Below are positions 24,023 through 35,216 of a DNA stretch of 64,000 nt, in pieces (within the stretch, counting starts at the first letter, position 1; each line of letters begins with the position of its first letter). The translations under genes and the position numbers were made by a program. Under the pieces are notes generated by a model. That model was not told the DNA's origin. It was given only the letters and a program-made list of their open reading frames with translations, and searched no databases. The stretch spans positions 62,001 to 126,000 of the forward strand of contig JAAOOA010000184.1 in assembly GCA_012861695.1 (NCBI GenBank), in the 5' to 3' direction. The DNA comes from Trematomus loennbergii. Lineage: Eukaryota > Chordata > Actinopteri > Perciformes > Nototheniidae.

Positions 24023-24317
24023 CCCGCATCTGTAGCATGTTATTGTCTCATTATACCGCACTGTGGATGAATTCAAAGTAAATATATAAGTCGTCATGAA
24101 CAATCTGTCCATCAGACAGAGGGCTGCTGTGCCTCCTGTCATCATTAATGGACGTCTCTTTAAAATGACCGCTCAGAGGAGAGGAGTTCTCATTTCTCTA
24201 ACCGCCTTCTGCTTCCCTCCTCGGTTCCCCTCCTTGACTCCTCCGCTCGCATCTCCTGTGGCGAGGTTAGGAGTCGAGGAGGGGAATTTGATGAAATGAG
24301 AACGGCCCCAGGACAAC

Positions 24318-25479
24318 GTATACACGTTGAAAGAGTGCACATCGGCTACAGTTTGGGTTGAACTCGCGATGCATCGATTGTAGCGTCTTTGCATCGGTAA
24401 AAAAACGATTCATTCATATAATATCCTCTCATCCGTCAGCACTCAGCAGAGACCATCTTTGATCTTTGCTTCGCCACTACGGAGGCCGAGAGTCTCAGTT
24501 ATCAACACACATGGAAGTCGAGGAGAAAGAGAAACACAGCGCACCGAAAGATACCTACAAATCAAAACGTTGGCAACACTTGACAACTTGAAAAATCGCT
24601 CGCAAATTGTAAACGATGCCGTGGCGGCTTTAAAGTACACAAGTAGTACGAGGAACTTAGCGACGCACATAGAGGCAACATGGGGTCTGCGGCTGAAAAG
24701 AGAAACCTGAAAGTTAGACATATGAGTTCAATCACTCAGTGAGGTGTTCTGTCAGTGAGAGTGGTGTTTAGTTTACAACAGCCTGTGACTGCCAATAATA
24801 GTTTAAATGTCTTCCTTACAATTGTAAGCAGTTATGAAATACCTGTTTGTGAAAGGTTATTTTCTTTATTGTTCCTATAGAAACCACTGCTTCTGCTCAC
24901 TGGTGAGTTAGCCTATGAATGAGTGTTAAGCACATCAGGCTGGCAGTTGTATGTGCATTGCACTATGGTAGTTGTTATTTGCACATTGTTAATCATGGGC
25001 ATCCTTAAATGTTTAACTGTGAGGTGTTATAAAATTGAACTGTACTCTGGAAACAGAGAACACTACTACACTGTGAAAAGGCCAGTTTGTGAAAGGTCCA
25101 AGTGTTTGTTTTTTTTAAGGTAAAAAAGAAACAGCATGATGGGATGTGCAGTACTAGTAGAGAGAAGCAAATATATGAAGCACTTTTTCTTTTTTGTTAA
25201 TGTATGATTTGCTGCATATAAGGAATAAGACAAAATCCTCTGTCGTACCATATTGAATTGTATCATTATTTTGCATCGTGTTGAATCACATCGTATCGCC
25301 CCGTATCGCATAATGTTGAATCGAATTGTATCGAACTGTAATCGCAACAGGGTTGAATCGTATTGTATCGCATCGCGCCTGTGTTTCAAAGGTATCGTTA
25401 ATGTATCGTATCGTTGGTAGCGTATCGAGATGCGCATCGTATCGGCCTCAGTGATGGAGATGCACATCCTAGTATACAC
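24318..25479 (+). mobile_element. decayed hAT element with 8-bp target duplication
   Basis: Direct repeat gtatacac at 24,318-24,325 and 25,472-25,479. The right end (complement of gagatgcacatcct) and the left end (gagtgcacatcggc) form an imperfect inverted repeat. The right subterminal region is packed with gtatcg/tgcatcg words (25,250-25,450), typical of this fish hAT group. It contains a BED-finger remnant. Confidence 0.75.
24511..24710 (+). pseudogene. BED zinc-finger transposase remnant (ZBED1-like)
   Basis: An ATG at 24,511 begins MEVEEKEKHSAPKDTYKSK and soon stops; the continuing frame reads LKYTSSTRNLATHIEA. This is the second half of a BED finger (usually C-x2-C...LKY-x2-ST-x-NL-x2-H-x4-H), but the two cysteines are lost. 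The rest of the transposase has been deleted, since the element is only 1146 bp. Confidence 0.65.
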
Positions 25480-25713
25480 AAGGTAAAGGGTACAGGTGGA
25501 CACAATCAGGGCAGAGTAGACAATCACAACACGGCTGACACATGGGGTGGGGGGGGGGAATCACAGAGACCTGAAACGAGAGTGAGAGTTACTTTTCAAA
25601 ATAAAACAGGAAGGCACGATACAACTAAAAGACAGGAAAAAAACTGATTTAAATAATAAAACTTAATATCTCTTTCGAGACATAAAAAACCTTAGATGTT
25701 TAATTTTAACCTC

Positions 25714-26089
25714 TTAAAGTTAGGGTAGTAAGAATGGAGAAACCAGCTCGAGTGCGCTAGAATTTGAAAGTCGAAAGAAATCTGCCCCTTCCTTCAGACT
25801 TCCTTACAGAGCCCCTCCTCCAACACACACGAATGCGCACATGACCAATGAGGCACGAGATAAGTTTGTGCACGAGATGGAAGGCTGATAGGCAGGTAGG
25901 CCATCCAGTTATTTTAGCCGGACTGGCTAAAATAATTGGTCATGCTTTTTACAGCGCCACGGCTTCCACAGATGACATTTTTGTATGTATTTATTGTCAA
26001 AGCATCTAATTTATTCATTGCTATGTTCAGAGCATTCCATGGAATATAACAAAAAGTTTTTCTGAGTGAATTACCTACCCTACCTTTAA
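25714..26089. mobile_element. TTAA-flanked MITE
   Basis: Ends ttaaagttagggtag and ctaccctacctttaa form inverted repeats bounded by TTAA (25,714-25,717; 26,086-26,089). The interior matches, in inverse orientation, the MITE at 63,038-63,426 (shared ctaaaataa, ggatggcctacct in complement, tccatggaatataacaaaaa). Confidence 0.85.
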
Positions 26090-26163
26090 CTTGAAGGTCT
26101 CCTATTATACTATTTTTAGGCCTATATCAGAGCCGTATAAAGGCCCTGACACACCAAACAACC

Positions 26164-26761
26164 AGTCTCACGGCATTTCGTGTTATTAGTCACGAAATTA
26201 ATTTAATCTATTGATTCGTGTTCACCAACACGATTTTCACATTTTTTTCGTGTCACACAGAACGATTTTAAATGCAATGTATTTCTATTGGTAGTATGTT
26301 TCGTGCCTGCAACATGTCTTTTTGTCCGGTCGGGTCTTGGAAGACCAGAAGCTGTGTGGTTCATAAAAACATGTTCTTACTCAATATCTTACCCTAACCT
26401 AACCCTATCCCTTTTATTTTAAATTGTATAATGAGTTTTTTTGCGTCAGTGAGGAAAATAAATGGCTCAGAGCCTCAGAATACTGACATCTGTATTTTAT
26501 GTCATCTTTTTTCCTTCTAATTTGTTATTATTTGGTGCAGGCACGAAACATACTACCAATATAAATACATTGCTTCTAAAATCGTTCTGTGTCAGAATAC
26601 TTAAATCTGTATTTTTTTAAATGTCTTTTTCCTTCTAATTTGTTATTATTTACATTGCTTTTAAAATTGTTCTGTGTGACATGAAAAAAATGGCGAAATC
26701 GTGTTGGTGAACACGAATCAATAGATTATTTCGTGACTATAACACGAAATGCCGTGAGACT
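26164..26761. mobile_element. MITE with about 70-bp terminal inverted repeats
   Basis: The left arm begins agtctcacggcatttcgtgt and the right arm ends acacgaaatgccgtgagact. The arms stay similar for about 70 bp (through tgttcaccaacacgat and its complement). No clear target duplication. A fragment of the same family is at 50,898-50,952. Confidence 0.75.
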
Positions 26762-28057
26762 GTGTTGCACCAAACTGACACCAAAGAACACGTCCCGACC
26801 AAGGGGCAAACTCTGGGAAGAGCCGGGACGCCAATGCGGAAGTGCCACAAACTGCAGTTCATATATTGGCCGATAGGCTGACTGCAGAAAGGAGCAATTT
26901 CCATAGACCCCCATGTTAAAATGCCCAATTTCACAGCATAAAAAAACATGTTTCTACCATGGATCCAATAAATATATTATGATATAGTTAGATTCCACCT
27001 TCATGATTATGAATCTGTGAGTGAATTGTTTTCTAACACGACCCTTTTATTTATTTAGGTCTTAAAGTTTTTGCATAAATTAGGGCGTGGTCACATTGAG
27101 TGACAGGTACGTGCCTCACTGTCAGCTAACAGCAACTTGTCCACTCTGCTAGGCTACAACCATAGAGGCTACAACGTTAGTTAGTTGTAGTTACTGTACT
27201 TGACCGTGTTCGTGGTGATTGTGCCTTTTAGGGAATATTGTTACAAATACCAGACAATTAAAATGTGGTGCTGTGCGCTTGAATATACTAACAGAAGTTC
27301 CAAGAAGTCTACTCTCAGCTTTTTTCGGTGAGTAAAATGATAATATTATACATGTTAACCCCGTTAGCAGGTGTTTGTGTGCTTGTTAGCTTAGCTTGTT
27401 ATGTAGCTTATTAGCCAGCTAAGGACGTAACCTTTATACATGTATGTATATATATTACAGTTTAGTTTATGATTCAGCCTTGGGTAAGACTTTTATAGTA
27501 TATGGCTATGACGCCCATAATGCTAAATGGAGCAAATGTTAAAAGGGGACCCAATTATCCCAGTGGTGGCCGCCGGAGTCCGTGCCGCCGAAGCTAACGG
27601 AACCGCCGGGACGCGCTAGTCCCTGCGGCTCCGTAGCTTCGGCCAGCGGGGAGTCCGGCGTTATAACTTGAGATCAAGGAATGCAGCGAAACGCGGACTT
27701 GGTTCGCCTGCAGCCGCTGTAGTATTAGCTAAATAAATGATGTTGAACAAGGCTAAGCTGAACATCGCCACAATTGTTCTGCTATGTATCGGTACTTATT
27801 TATTTTCTTAACGTGTGAATGACAAGCATTAAGAATAACAACAAATAGCTATTTATCTTGCAGATTGTCTCGTTTAATTATGAATGTAACGTTTATATAG
27901 TGGAACTACACTGTTTTATCAAAACCAAAGTGCCACGCAGTAACTTGGTATGCATGTATTTCAGCAGGAAATGTGCAAACTAGATGACATTTACCAACAC
28001 AGACTATATAGAAAATATTTGTAAAAGTTTTTCATGCTTTATTAAGTGAATATGGCA

Positions 28058-28536
28058 TTAACCCTCGTGTTGTCTTTGGGTCAAATCTGACTACTTTCAT
28101 CAATCATAACTTTTTTGTTTTACATTCGATTGCATTAAGGCTTTATGATATCCTTCACAGTAGACAGTTGAACATATCACACACACACACACACACAACA
28201 CACCACACACCACCACACACACACACACCCACACACAACACACACCACACCACACACACACCACACCCACACACACACACACACACACACACCACACACA
28301 CACACTAGATGTGTTTCCCCCCCATTATGTGCCCATCACACTTGCCACACACAAACACACACAGAACAATTTGATACATTTCCCGCTCTTATGTGCCCAT
28401 CCCCCACAGTTTGAAAGAGTGTTAAATGAAATGTGGTGATGATTAATGTTTTTGTGTTAATGTAATAGCAGTTAAAACAGGACCGGTCAAATTTGACCGC
28501 GAACACCAAAGTAAGGGGGGGAAATAGGATGGTTAA
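28058..28536. mobile_element. TTAA-flanked MITE in THAP intron 1
   Basis: Left ttaaccctcgtgttgtcttt with ggtcaaatctgac, right ggtcaaatttgaccg...ggatggttaa. TTAA at 28,058-28,061 and 28,533-28,536. The interior is almost entirely a CA microsatellite. Confidence 0.7.
28178..28316. repeat. imperfect (CA)n microsatellite
   Basis: About 140 bp of CACACA with ACACC interruptions; minus-strand translation gives a spurious Cys/Val-rich frame. Confidence 0.95.
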
Positions 28537-29735
28537 AACACCTATGTTTTCACATTTTTACATTTCAGCATTGCATCACTAATTTAAGTTCTATGTTTTG
28601 CTTGTTAAGCAGTCTGTAACCCTACACACCTAGCATATAACTTTTCATGTATTTTTGTAAAGGTTTCCTTTAGGTGATCCAGGCTGGACCAGTGGGTGCT
28701 GAACATCTGGAGAAATAAATGGACCCCCACATTTTCTTCTCGTCTGTGCAGTGAACACTTTGAGAGTCATCACTTCAGCACTGACTCATTGGTACAGATC
28801 CTTTTTTTTTTTTTAAACAACTTTTATGGTTCAATTTGTAGGTGTAAATTGTTGTTACTAATTAAATACATTTATACATCATACAATGCAAATAATTGTT
28901 ATGGCACAGCTTGCACATCAGTGATGAGTAATGTTCTTTTGATTAAAGGCCAAATTAAGATTTTGTCAGTATAGAAACATAGAAATCGAATTGTTTTGCA
29001 AACCATCACATTTCTCTTCAATTTATGCAAAGACTCTTTATCATAGATAGAGAATTGCCATTTCCCCCCACATACTCTGTTAAAACAGATGAATTATATT
29101 ACCTTTTTTTATATTATTTTAATAGCATCATTCATTCATCTGTTGTCATCTTATAACTTATTTATCTTAATAGCTATCACTGTAAAAAAAAGGATTTAAT
29201 TTCATCTTACTATACAATATTTATCTTTACATTTGTTCTTGCATACGTCTTATTATATTTACGTGTATATAGATTTCTGCCTGCACTAATTTATTATTCT
29301 TAATTTAATTTTGAATTTCTTTTATTGTTTTATGTCTTATATAACTATGTTGCATTGTTGGAGGAGCTCGGGACAGAAGATTTTCATTGCCATTCCTACA
29401 CTGTAGCTTATGTGCATATGACATAAAACCTTTTAATCTGAATCTGGAAACACGTAATTGTTGAATGGATTAACTGCATAGTTAACATGTTGGCCTCTAT
29501 TGTCTTTTATAATGCACTCTTAAATTTAAAACAACATTATTCAAAAGAAAGTTGAATATCTACAGACCTCAAAAAGTTTTTTATGTGTTTTTGTTTATTA
29601 TTTTTATTAGGGAAGGAGATGCCTGAAAAACACTGCAGTGCCCACCATTTTCTATTTCACCAATGGCAAAGAACAACAGCCTAGAAGGAAAAGCAGGGTG
29701 AGTAACCAGTGTTCATTTTGGCAGCTGTTTTTGAT

Positions 29736-30317
29736 TTAGTCTTACGGTGCGTCTACACAGCAGCGTTAAAAAAATCTTGAAACGCTTCTGTCCATTCACT
29801 TTGAATGGGGTGACGTCACTTTCCCTCACTTTTCGCCGAAATGCATTGTGGGCAGGCGAGCGGAGATTTTCAGGATTCAAAGTTGAACAATGTTCAACTT
29901 TTGAGGCTGAGGTGGAAGCGTCAGCCAATCAAATCCTGTGTACGCAAATCTGACAGTTCAAGCTCTAGCCAATCAAACGGCGTGTATGCTGGGAGAGACA
30001 TACCGCAGGTCATTTCCTCATATTCCAAAAATGGAGGAGAAATTAGCGGTAGCGAATCAATCACCCGGTGCTTTATGACCAGACCTACCGGGATATAAAC
30101 CGGAGGAGCCAGGCATGGAGGGAGGTGGCAGAGACAGTGGTAGGTTTTCGCCTGTTTTGGGGAGTTTATATCCAGTTTACTTCGGGCTTTTTGCTTCGTA
30201 TGTCGCGGGCGGGAGATTCATGTGATTGGTTGTTCGTGCCTTGCTCGCAAAAAATCCGATACGCCCACCTCCAAGATTTTTTTAACGCTGCTGTGTGTAG
30301 ACGTACCGTTAGTCTTA
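29736..30317. mobile_element. 564-bp MITE with 9-bp flanking repeats
   Basis: Left cggtgcgtctacacagcagc (29,745) and right gctgctgtgtgtagacgtac-cg (ending 30,308) form inverted repeats that extend through ttaaaaaaatctt. The flanks are ttagtctta on both sides (29,736-29,744 and 30,309-30,317). Nine bases would fit a Mutator-like element; an 8-bp hAT duplication plus one chance base is equally possible. Confidence 0.7.
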
Positions 30318-30598
30318 GTCTTTAGACGAAAATGGTTATTAGTTTTAGTCACATTTTAGTCATTTCTATCCTTCATAGTTTAGTCTAGTTTAGTCGACGA
30401 AAACTCAAAACGTTTTAGTCTACTTTTAGTCAATGAAAAATTACATTTTAGTCAACTTTTAGTCAAAATGTTTTCTCTCTTTAAACCAATTCAGTTAGGC
30501 AAATACAGGTTTCTGACATTGTAATCAAGGTGACAGCATCAATGTTGAAATTCGTAAGCAACATTTCACTCTCTTAACACTTTACTTGTGTAATATCT

Positions 30599-30690
30599 AG
30601 GGATGGGTATCGTTAAGGTTTTCTACGGTACTACTAGTCTTATCAATACTGCTTATCGATCCGGTACTTTAACGGTATTCTTGTATTTAC
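30599..30690 (+). repeat. terminus of the tagggatgggtatcg hAT family
   Basis: tagggatgggtatcgttaag at about 30,599, followed by gctta-tcgat and ggtactttaacggtattc. Matches the left end at 2306. No right end was recognised. Confidence 0.6.
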
Positions 30691-33600
30691 TTTTTGTTAT
30701 TTTTTTAAAGGAAAAAACTAACAAATTGTTAACCGAATTAATTGCTTTATTTAAATGTGAAATAAATGAAATATATTAATTATTTTAAAATATTGTACTT
30801 TACTGGAGTATTTAAATGTTTTGCTACTGTGTACTTCTACTCCACTACATCTATTTAATACCTTTAGTTACTTTACAGATGTGGATGAATGATGTGAAAT
30901 ATAATCAAGTGTTAACTCAGACTTTAGTTCCACCTGGAGTAAATTCACAAGTTACCCTGCAGTATACAACGTCCTTCAAACTAGCTGCACCTTTACCAGC
31001 TTTGAGAACACTTTAATGATCAATCATTATAAAACATATCATATATAGGGCTATTATCTGAAATGGACCAATCTGCACAATGACTACTTTTACTGTCGCT
31101 ACTTTAAATATATTTTGATGATCATACTTTGACTTGAGGAACTCTTTCTACACTATGGTATTTTTTTACTTAGCTACAAGATCTGAGTACTTCTCCCACC
31201 TCTGCACACCTGATGTGATAACGTTACTCGTAATTGGGGCAACAGAGCTACGAGTTAAGGAAGTCGAAAATGGTGCATTTCTCCGACTGAATATGACGCC
31301 TTTGGCCGGCTGTTTGGACAGACTACTCTACTCGTGTCAACGCGAAAACATGGCAAACGAGCTTTGTCCACATCGAGACTTGTAGAGTGTCTCTATACTC
31401 TCTGAACGCTCCGTCCCCGGCACATCTCTGTGTGCCGCTGCAGCGTGTCTGTTAGGCCCGCCCCCCGCACACAGAGAGGAGATCGCTCTTCTGGAGTGAA
31501 GAGAGCGGAAATAATGATATTGCAAGTTAGAAATGCAAGATGCATTTTGACAGACAAGACGGGCAATTGGGGGGAAATACCCTGCATTTTGAATGTCCGA
31601 TAGTCCACCATTAACACCTTAGTCCGTCTCGTCTGGTCAACGAAAACTAAATATCATTTCGTCAAATTTTCGTTATCAAGAATCTATTTTTAGCTCGTCA
31701 TCGTCTCGTCTTAGTCATGTAAAAAAGGTCGTTGACGAACATTTTTCGTCATAGTTTCGTTGACGAAATTAACACTGTGAGTAACAATGACAAGGTAAGT
31801 GACACTCCTAGTTCTACTGTCAATAGCAATGAGGAGGTTGCAGATGTAGACCATGGTAGTGGTGAAAACAGTCTTGCTGCTGATCAGAGCAATATCATTA
31901 TGATACAAGACACACCTGAAGAAGCCGTTGTTCAAATCTCGAGCATAATGACATTCCAACAGTCAATGCTTGTGAGGATGTTGGTTTGGGTAGCAGCAGC
32001 CAACAAACAAAACAAATTGGAAAACAGGCAGACTCCGCCTCTGTTCACTCTTACACCATTACAACACAGCTGGCTAGCGGCTCTCTGAGTGATCACTGCT
32101 ACATTATTTCTGAGTCTCCAAAAACACTAAAAAGAAAACATTCCCAAGTTGAGGTTAAGCTATGCGCAGCTCGCAAAAAACTGAGGTTGAAGGCCCAGCA
32201 GACAAGGAGACTGAAGGCACGAGTTTCTTCCTTGGCAGGTGTAATAAAAGTACTTCAGAAGAAACTCCTTATTTCAACTGACTGTGCCTCTCTTCTTGAT
32301 GGTCTTGATGAGGTTCCCCGAGAGGTCTTTGAGAGAATACAAAAAGAAGAAGTCAGTGTTTTCTGAAAACATGAAGCAATTTGCCACCACATTGCACTTC
32401 TACTCTCCAAAGGCCTATGACTATGTCAGAGAGAAGTTTCACTTGTCTTTGCCTCATCCTCAGACCATTCGAAAATGGTACAGTAGCATCTCGGCAGATC
32501 CTGGATTTACTGTTGCTGCATTCACAGCTTTAAAAAGTCATGTTGCTGAAAGGAAAGAAGCAGGGAAAGACACAGTTTGCTCATTAATGATGGATGAAAT
32601 GTACATCCATAAGCAAACTGAGTTTGGGGGGGACCAAATTCATGGGTATGTTGACATTGGCTCTGGAGAAATTGAAAATGTGATTGCAACCCAAGCATTG
32701 GTCCTTATGGTTGTTGCAATCAACGAGTCTTGGAAGATCCCCATTGCTTACTTCCTCATAAACAGCATGACTGGAACCGAGAGAGCAAACCTCATCCGAG
32801 AGAGCCTTGTTAGGCTTCATGCAATTGGAGTAAGGGTTATCTCTTTGACATGCGATGGACCCTCCCAAAACTTTGCCATGATCAGGGAGCTTGGTGCCAA
32901 ATTGGACATTTTTGACATGAGATCATTTTTTCTCCATCCTGAGGATCACACACAAAAGATCTATGTGATCCTGGATCCATGTCATATGCTCAAGCTTCTT
33001 CGAAATGTCTTCTCAACAGTTGGGGTTCTGGTAAGAGAAGATGGCCAGCAGATAATGTGGAAGTACATTGAGGAGCTCCACAAGCTGCAGGAGAAGGAGG
33101 GCTTGCGTCTTGGCAACAAGCTAAAAATGGCGCACATCCAGTGGAGAAATCAGAAAATGAAGGTCAATCTTGCAGCCCAACTATTTAGCAGCAGTGTGGC
33201 AGATGCCCTTGAATATTCCGAAAAGGAGCTTAAGTATCCTCAGTTTACTGGAAGTGCAGCCACAGTTCAGTTCCTGCGCACAATTGATGCAGCCTTTGAC
33301 GTCCTTAACAGCCGAAACCCACTCGGAAGAGGACACAAAGCACCCATCAAGCCAGCAACTAAACACCGTGCCATAGGTATTCTAGAAGAAGCTGAGTCCC
33401 TTCTCCGTGGGCTTAAAGTGAAAGGAAAGGACAACAAACTTGTTCCTTTACATGCCACACAGAAGAAAACACCCATCTGTGGTTTCATTGCTTGTGGGAG
33501 AAGTGTTATTGGCATCTACGAAGACCTGGTAGAGCAGCCAGCTGCCCCTGTCGATACCTTCTGACCTACAAGCTAAGTCAGGATCATTTGGAGCTGTTTT

Positions 33601-34397
33601 TCTCTGCAATCAGAGCGCGTGGAGGTTACAACAACAACCCCAATGTCAGGCAGTTCCGAGGGGCATACAAGCGTCTCCTTGTAAGGCACCAGGTGAAAAA
33701 AGGCACAGGTAACTGTCTTCTTCGTGACAACACAACCATCCTTGACTCAACACCGGCAAATATCAACATAGCACGCAGGTTGGGTATTGAGCCGGTGGAA
33801 GAGATTGTGACTGAGGATGACACCCTTGCTAACCTTCCTGATGTTAACCATCTATCTGAGTACAAAGAAGCAGCGATCTCATACATCGCAGGCTTCATTG
33901 TCAAAAAGATAGAACAGAAGGTCACCTGCATGCCTTGCTCACATGCACTGACATCAGCTGACTCTGTGCATCCATTTGTAACTTTGAAGAACAGAGGTGG
34001 CCTACAGAAACCATCACCAGGCATCACTTCAGTGTGTCAAGTTACCGAAAGATGTTTTCAGCGGCTTCTAAATGCCAATGAAGGAAAGGCTCCACAGGGA
34101 AGAGGAACAACAGCAGCAATTGTCCACCAGGTGCTTTCTGAGTGTTCTGAGAAAAATCTCTTCCCACAGCTGCACAACCACATGTTTGACATGTGTGTTG
34201 AAGCTAACCATGTCCATGTTCTGGTAAAGATGGCTTCTGCCTTGTACTGCAAAGTCAGATTAAATCATATAGCAAGGCGGCAGACGGATAAGATTAAAGA
34301 AGGCAAAGTAGTCCGTAGAAAACTGACCAAATTAATCCATTTTTACGGAGACTAAAAAAAAGGTTGTTGGCCATTTCTGTGTTTTGCAGGTGTACGT

Positions 34398-35216
34398 TTA
34401 TTATCTGTGTTTGTCAAAAATTGTGTATGCATATTTGTAAATATATGTATATATCTATATCATATATATTAAGTTATTGGTTTGTGTTTTACGTGTCATG
34501 GCCAATTAATACCTTTTTTGTAATTTACGGACCTAGAACAAGGAACATGGAACATGGCTAGTGACAAGCCTTACTCTCTTTGGAAAACATTGTATATGTT
34601 GCTTGGAGCCCGCATGAAAGGGGCCTGAGTAACTTTCAATGTCTGCTGTTAAATATTCTGGGTATTTTTAACGTATTTGTGGCACTGCAGTGTGGGTATT
34701 GTGTGAACCTGATTATTAGTTGGAGTCTGCATGAACGGGGCCCAACTGTTTATTATCTGTGTTTGTCTATACTTGTGTGTGCATATTTGTAAATATCTGT
34801 AAATATATTTATACATCTATATAATATATATTAAATTATTGGTTTGTTGTTTTCAGTGTTTATTGTGATTATCAGTTGGAGTCTGCATGAACGGGGCCCA
34901 ACTGTAAAATACTCTCAAAAATCCAAGCCGGGATGCTACTCAAAGACAAAAACATTGGAATGTAACATACTAAATTGTTCAAAGAGCCTTAACATATTGC
35001 CTACCTCAACTGTTCAGTATATCTTAGAGTCTGCATGAACGGGGCCTAAGTTTATATTGATCTGTTATCCATAAACCACATTTGCAACCTCCATATTCAT
35101 GTTTTTGTAGATAGTTTCATAAGTTGTGTGTCAAAGTTAAGCAACTGTTCATTGCCAAACGAGTAAGCATATGGAAAACTGTTCAATATGTCTTAGAGTC
35201 TGCATGAACGGGCCTA
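34398..35216 (+). repeat. subterminal array: five GCATGAACGGGGCC-type motifs plus a 100-bp duplication
   Basis: The motif gagtctgcatgaacggggcc and close variants occurs at 34,605-34,624, 34,722-34,742, 34,875-34,898, 35,027-35,046 and 35,196-35,214, always in the same orientation and 110-170 bp apart. A segment at 34,398-34,490 (ttattatctgtgtttgtc, catatttgtaaatat) is repeated at 34,748-34,855. The array begins just after the transposase stop. P-type transposases bind internal sites near element ends, so a binding-site role is possible; this is inference. Confidence 0.65.

Larger units (their letters stand above)
22326..24309. mobile_element. 1.98-kb terminal-inverted-repeat element, unclassified
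   Basis: The left end ggggccgtttcatttcatca (22,326) pairs with the right end, whose complement reads ggggccgttctcatttcatc (ending 24,309). Similarity continues through cctcctcgactcct. No target duplication is clear and no transposase is present. The interior holds a 68-bp tandem duplication (about 23,345-23,475), a run of 22 or more G and a (TG)n tract. Confidence 0.6.
29699..31785. mobile_element. hAT-type element inserted in the THAP9-like coding exon
   Basis: Terminal cagtgtt (29,707) and aacactg (31,771-31,777), flanked by tgagtaac at 29,699-29,706 and 31,778-31,785. Subterminal gtcgacgaaaact and cgttgacgaaatt words belong to a common fish repeat. There is no transposase. It contains a 564-bp MITE and a terminus of the tagggatgggtatcg hAT family, so it is itself a nested target. 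Confidence 0.8.
27263..34354 (+). pseudogene. THAP9-like P-element transposase gene (interrupted)
   Basis: Exon 1, 27,263-27,327, reads MWCC...YTNR, a THAP finger start, with donor gtgagt. Exon 2, 28,663-28,791, has FPLGD, W, and LCSEHF with one base missing near 28,681. Exon 3 starts at 29,611 with LKNTAVPTIF (THAP signature AVPTIF) and is split by a hAT at 29,707-31,777; the frame is continuous across the 8-bp duplication. Then come a basic coiled-coil (about 32,130-32,270), the RNase H-like core with MMDEMYIHKQTEF (about 32,590) and LTCDGPSQNF, LDPCHMLKLLRN (about 32,975), and the conserved C-terminal KLSQDHLELFFSAIRARGG (33,572). Frameshifts lie near 31,950, 32,345 and 33,550. Predicted length is about 950 residues; human THAP9 is about 900. 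When intact it would bind element ends and catalyse excision and insertion. Confidence 0.85.

Noticed and set aside
28100..28303. Minus-strand Cys/Val-rich open frame
   Set aside because: It is the translation of an imperfect CA microsatellite.
34605..35214. Five spaced repeats as a CRISPR array
   Set aside because: Spacing is irregular, the spacers are partly repeated themselves, and the context is a eukaryotic transposon with no cas genes.
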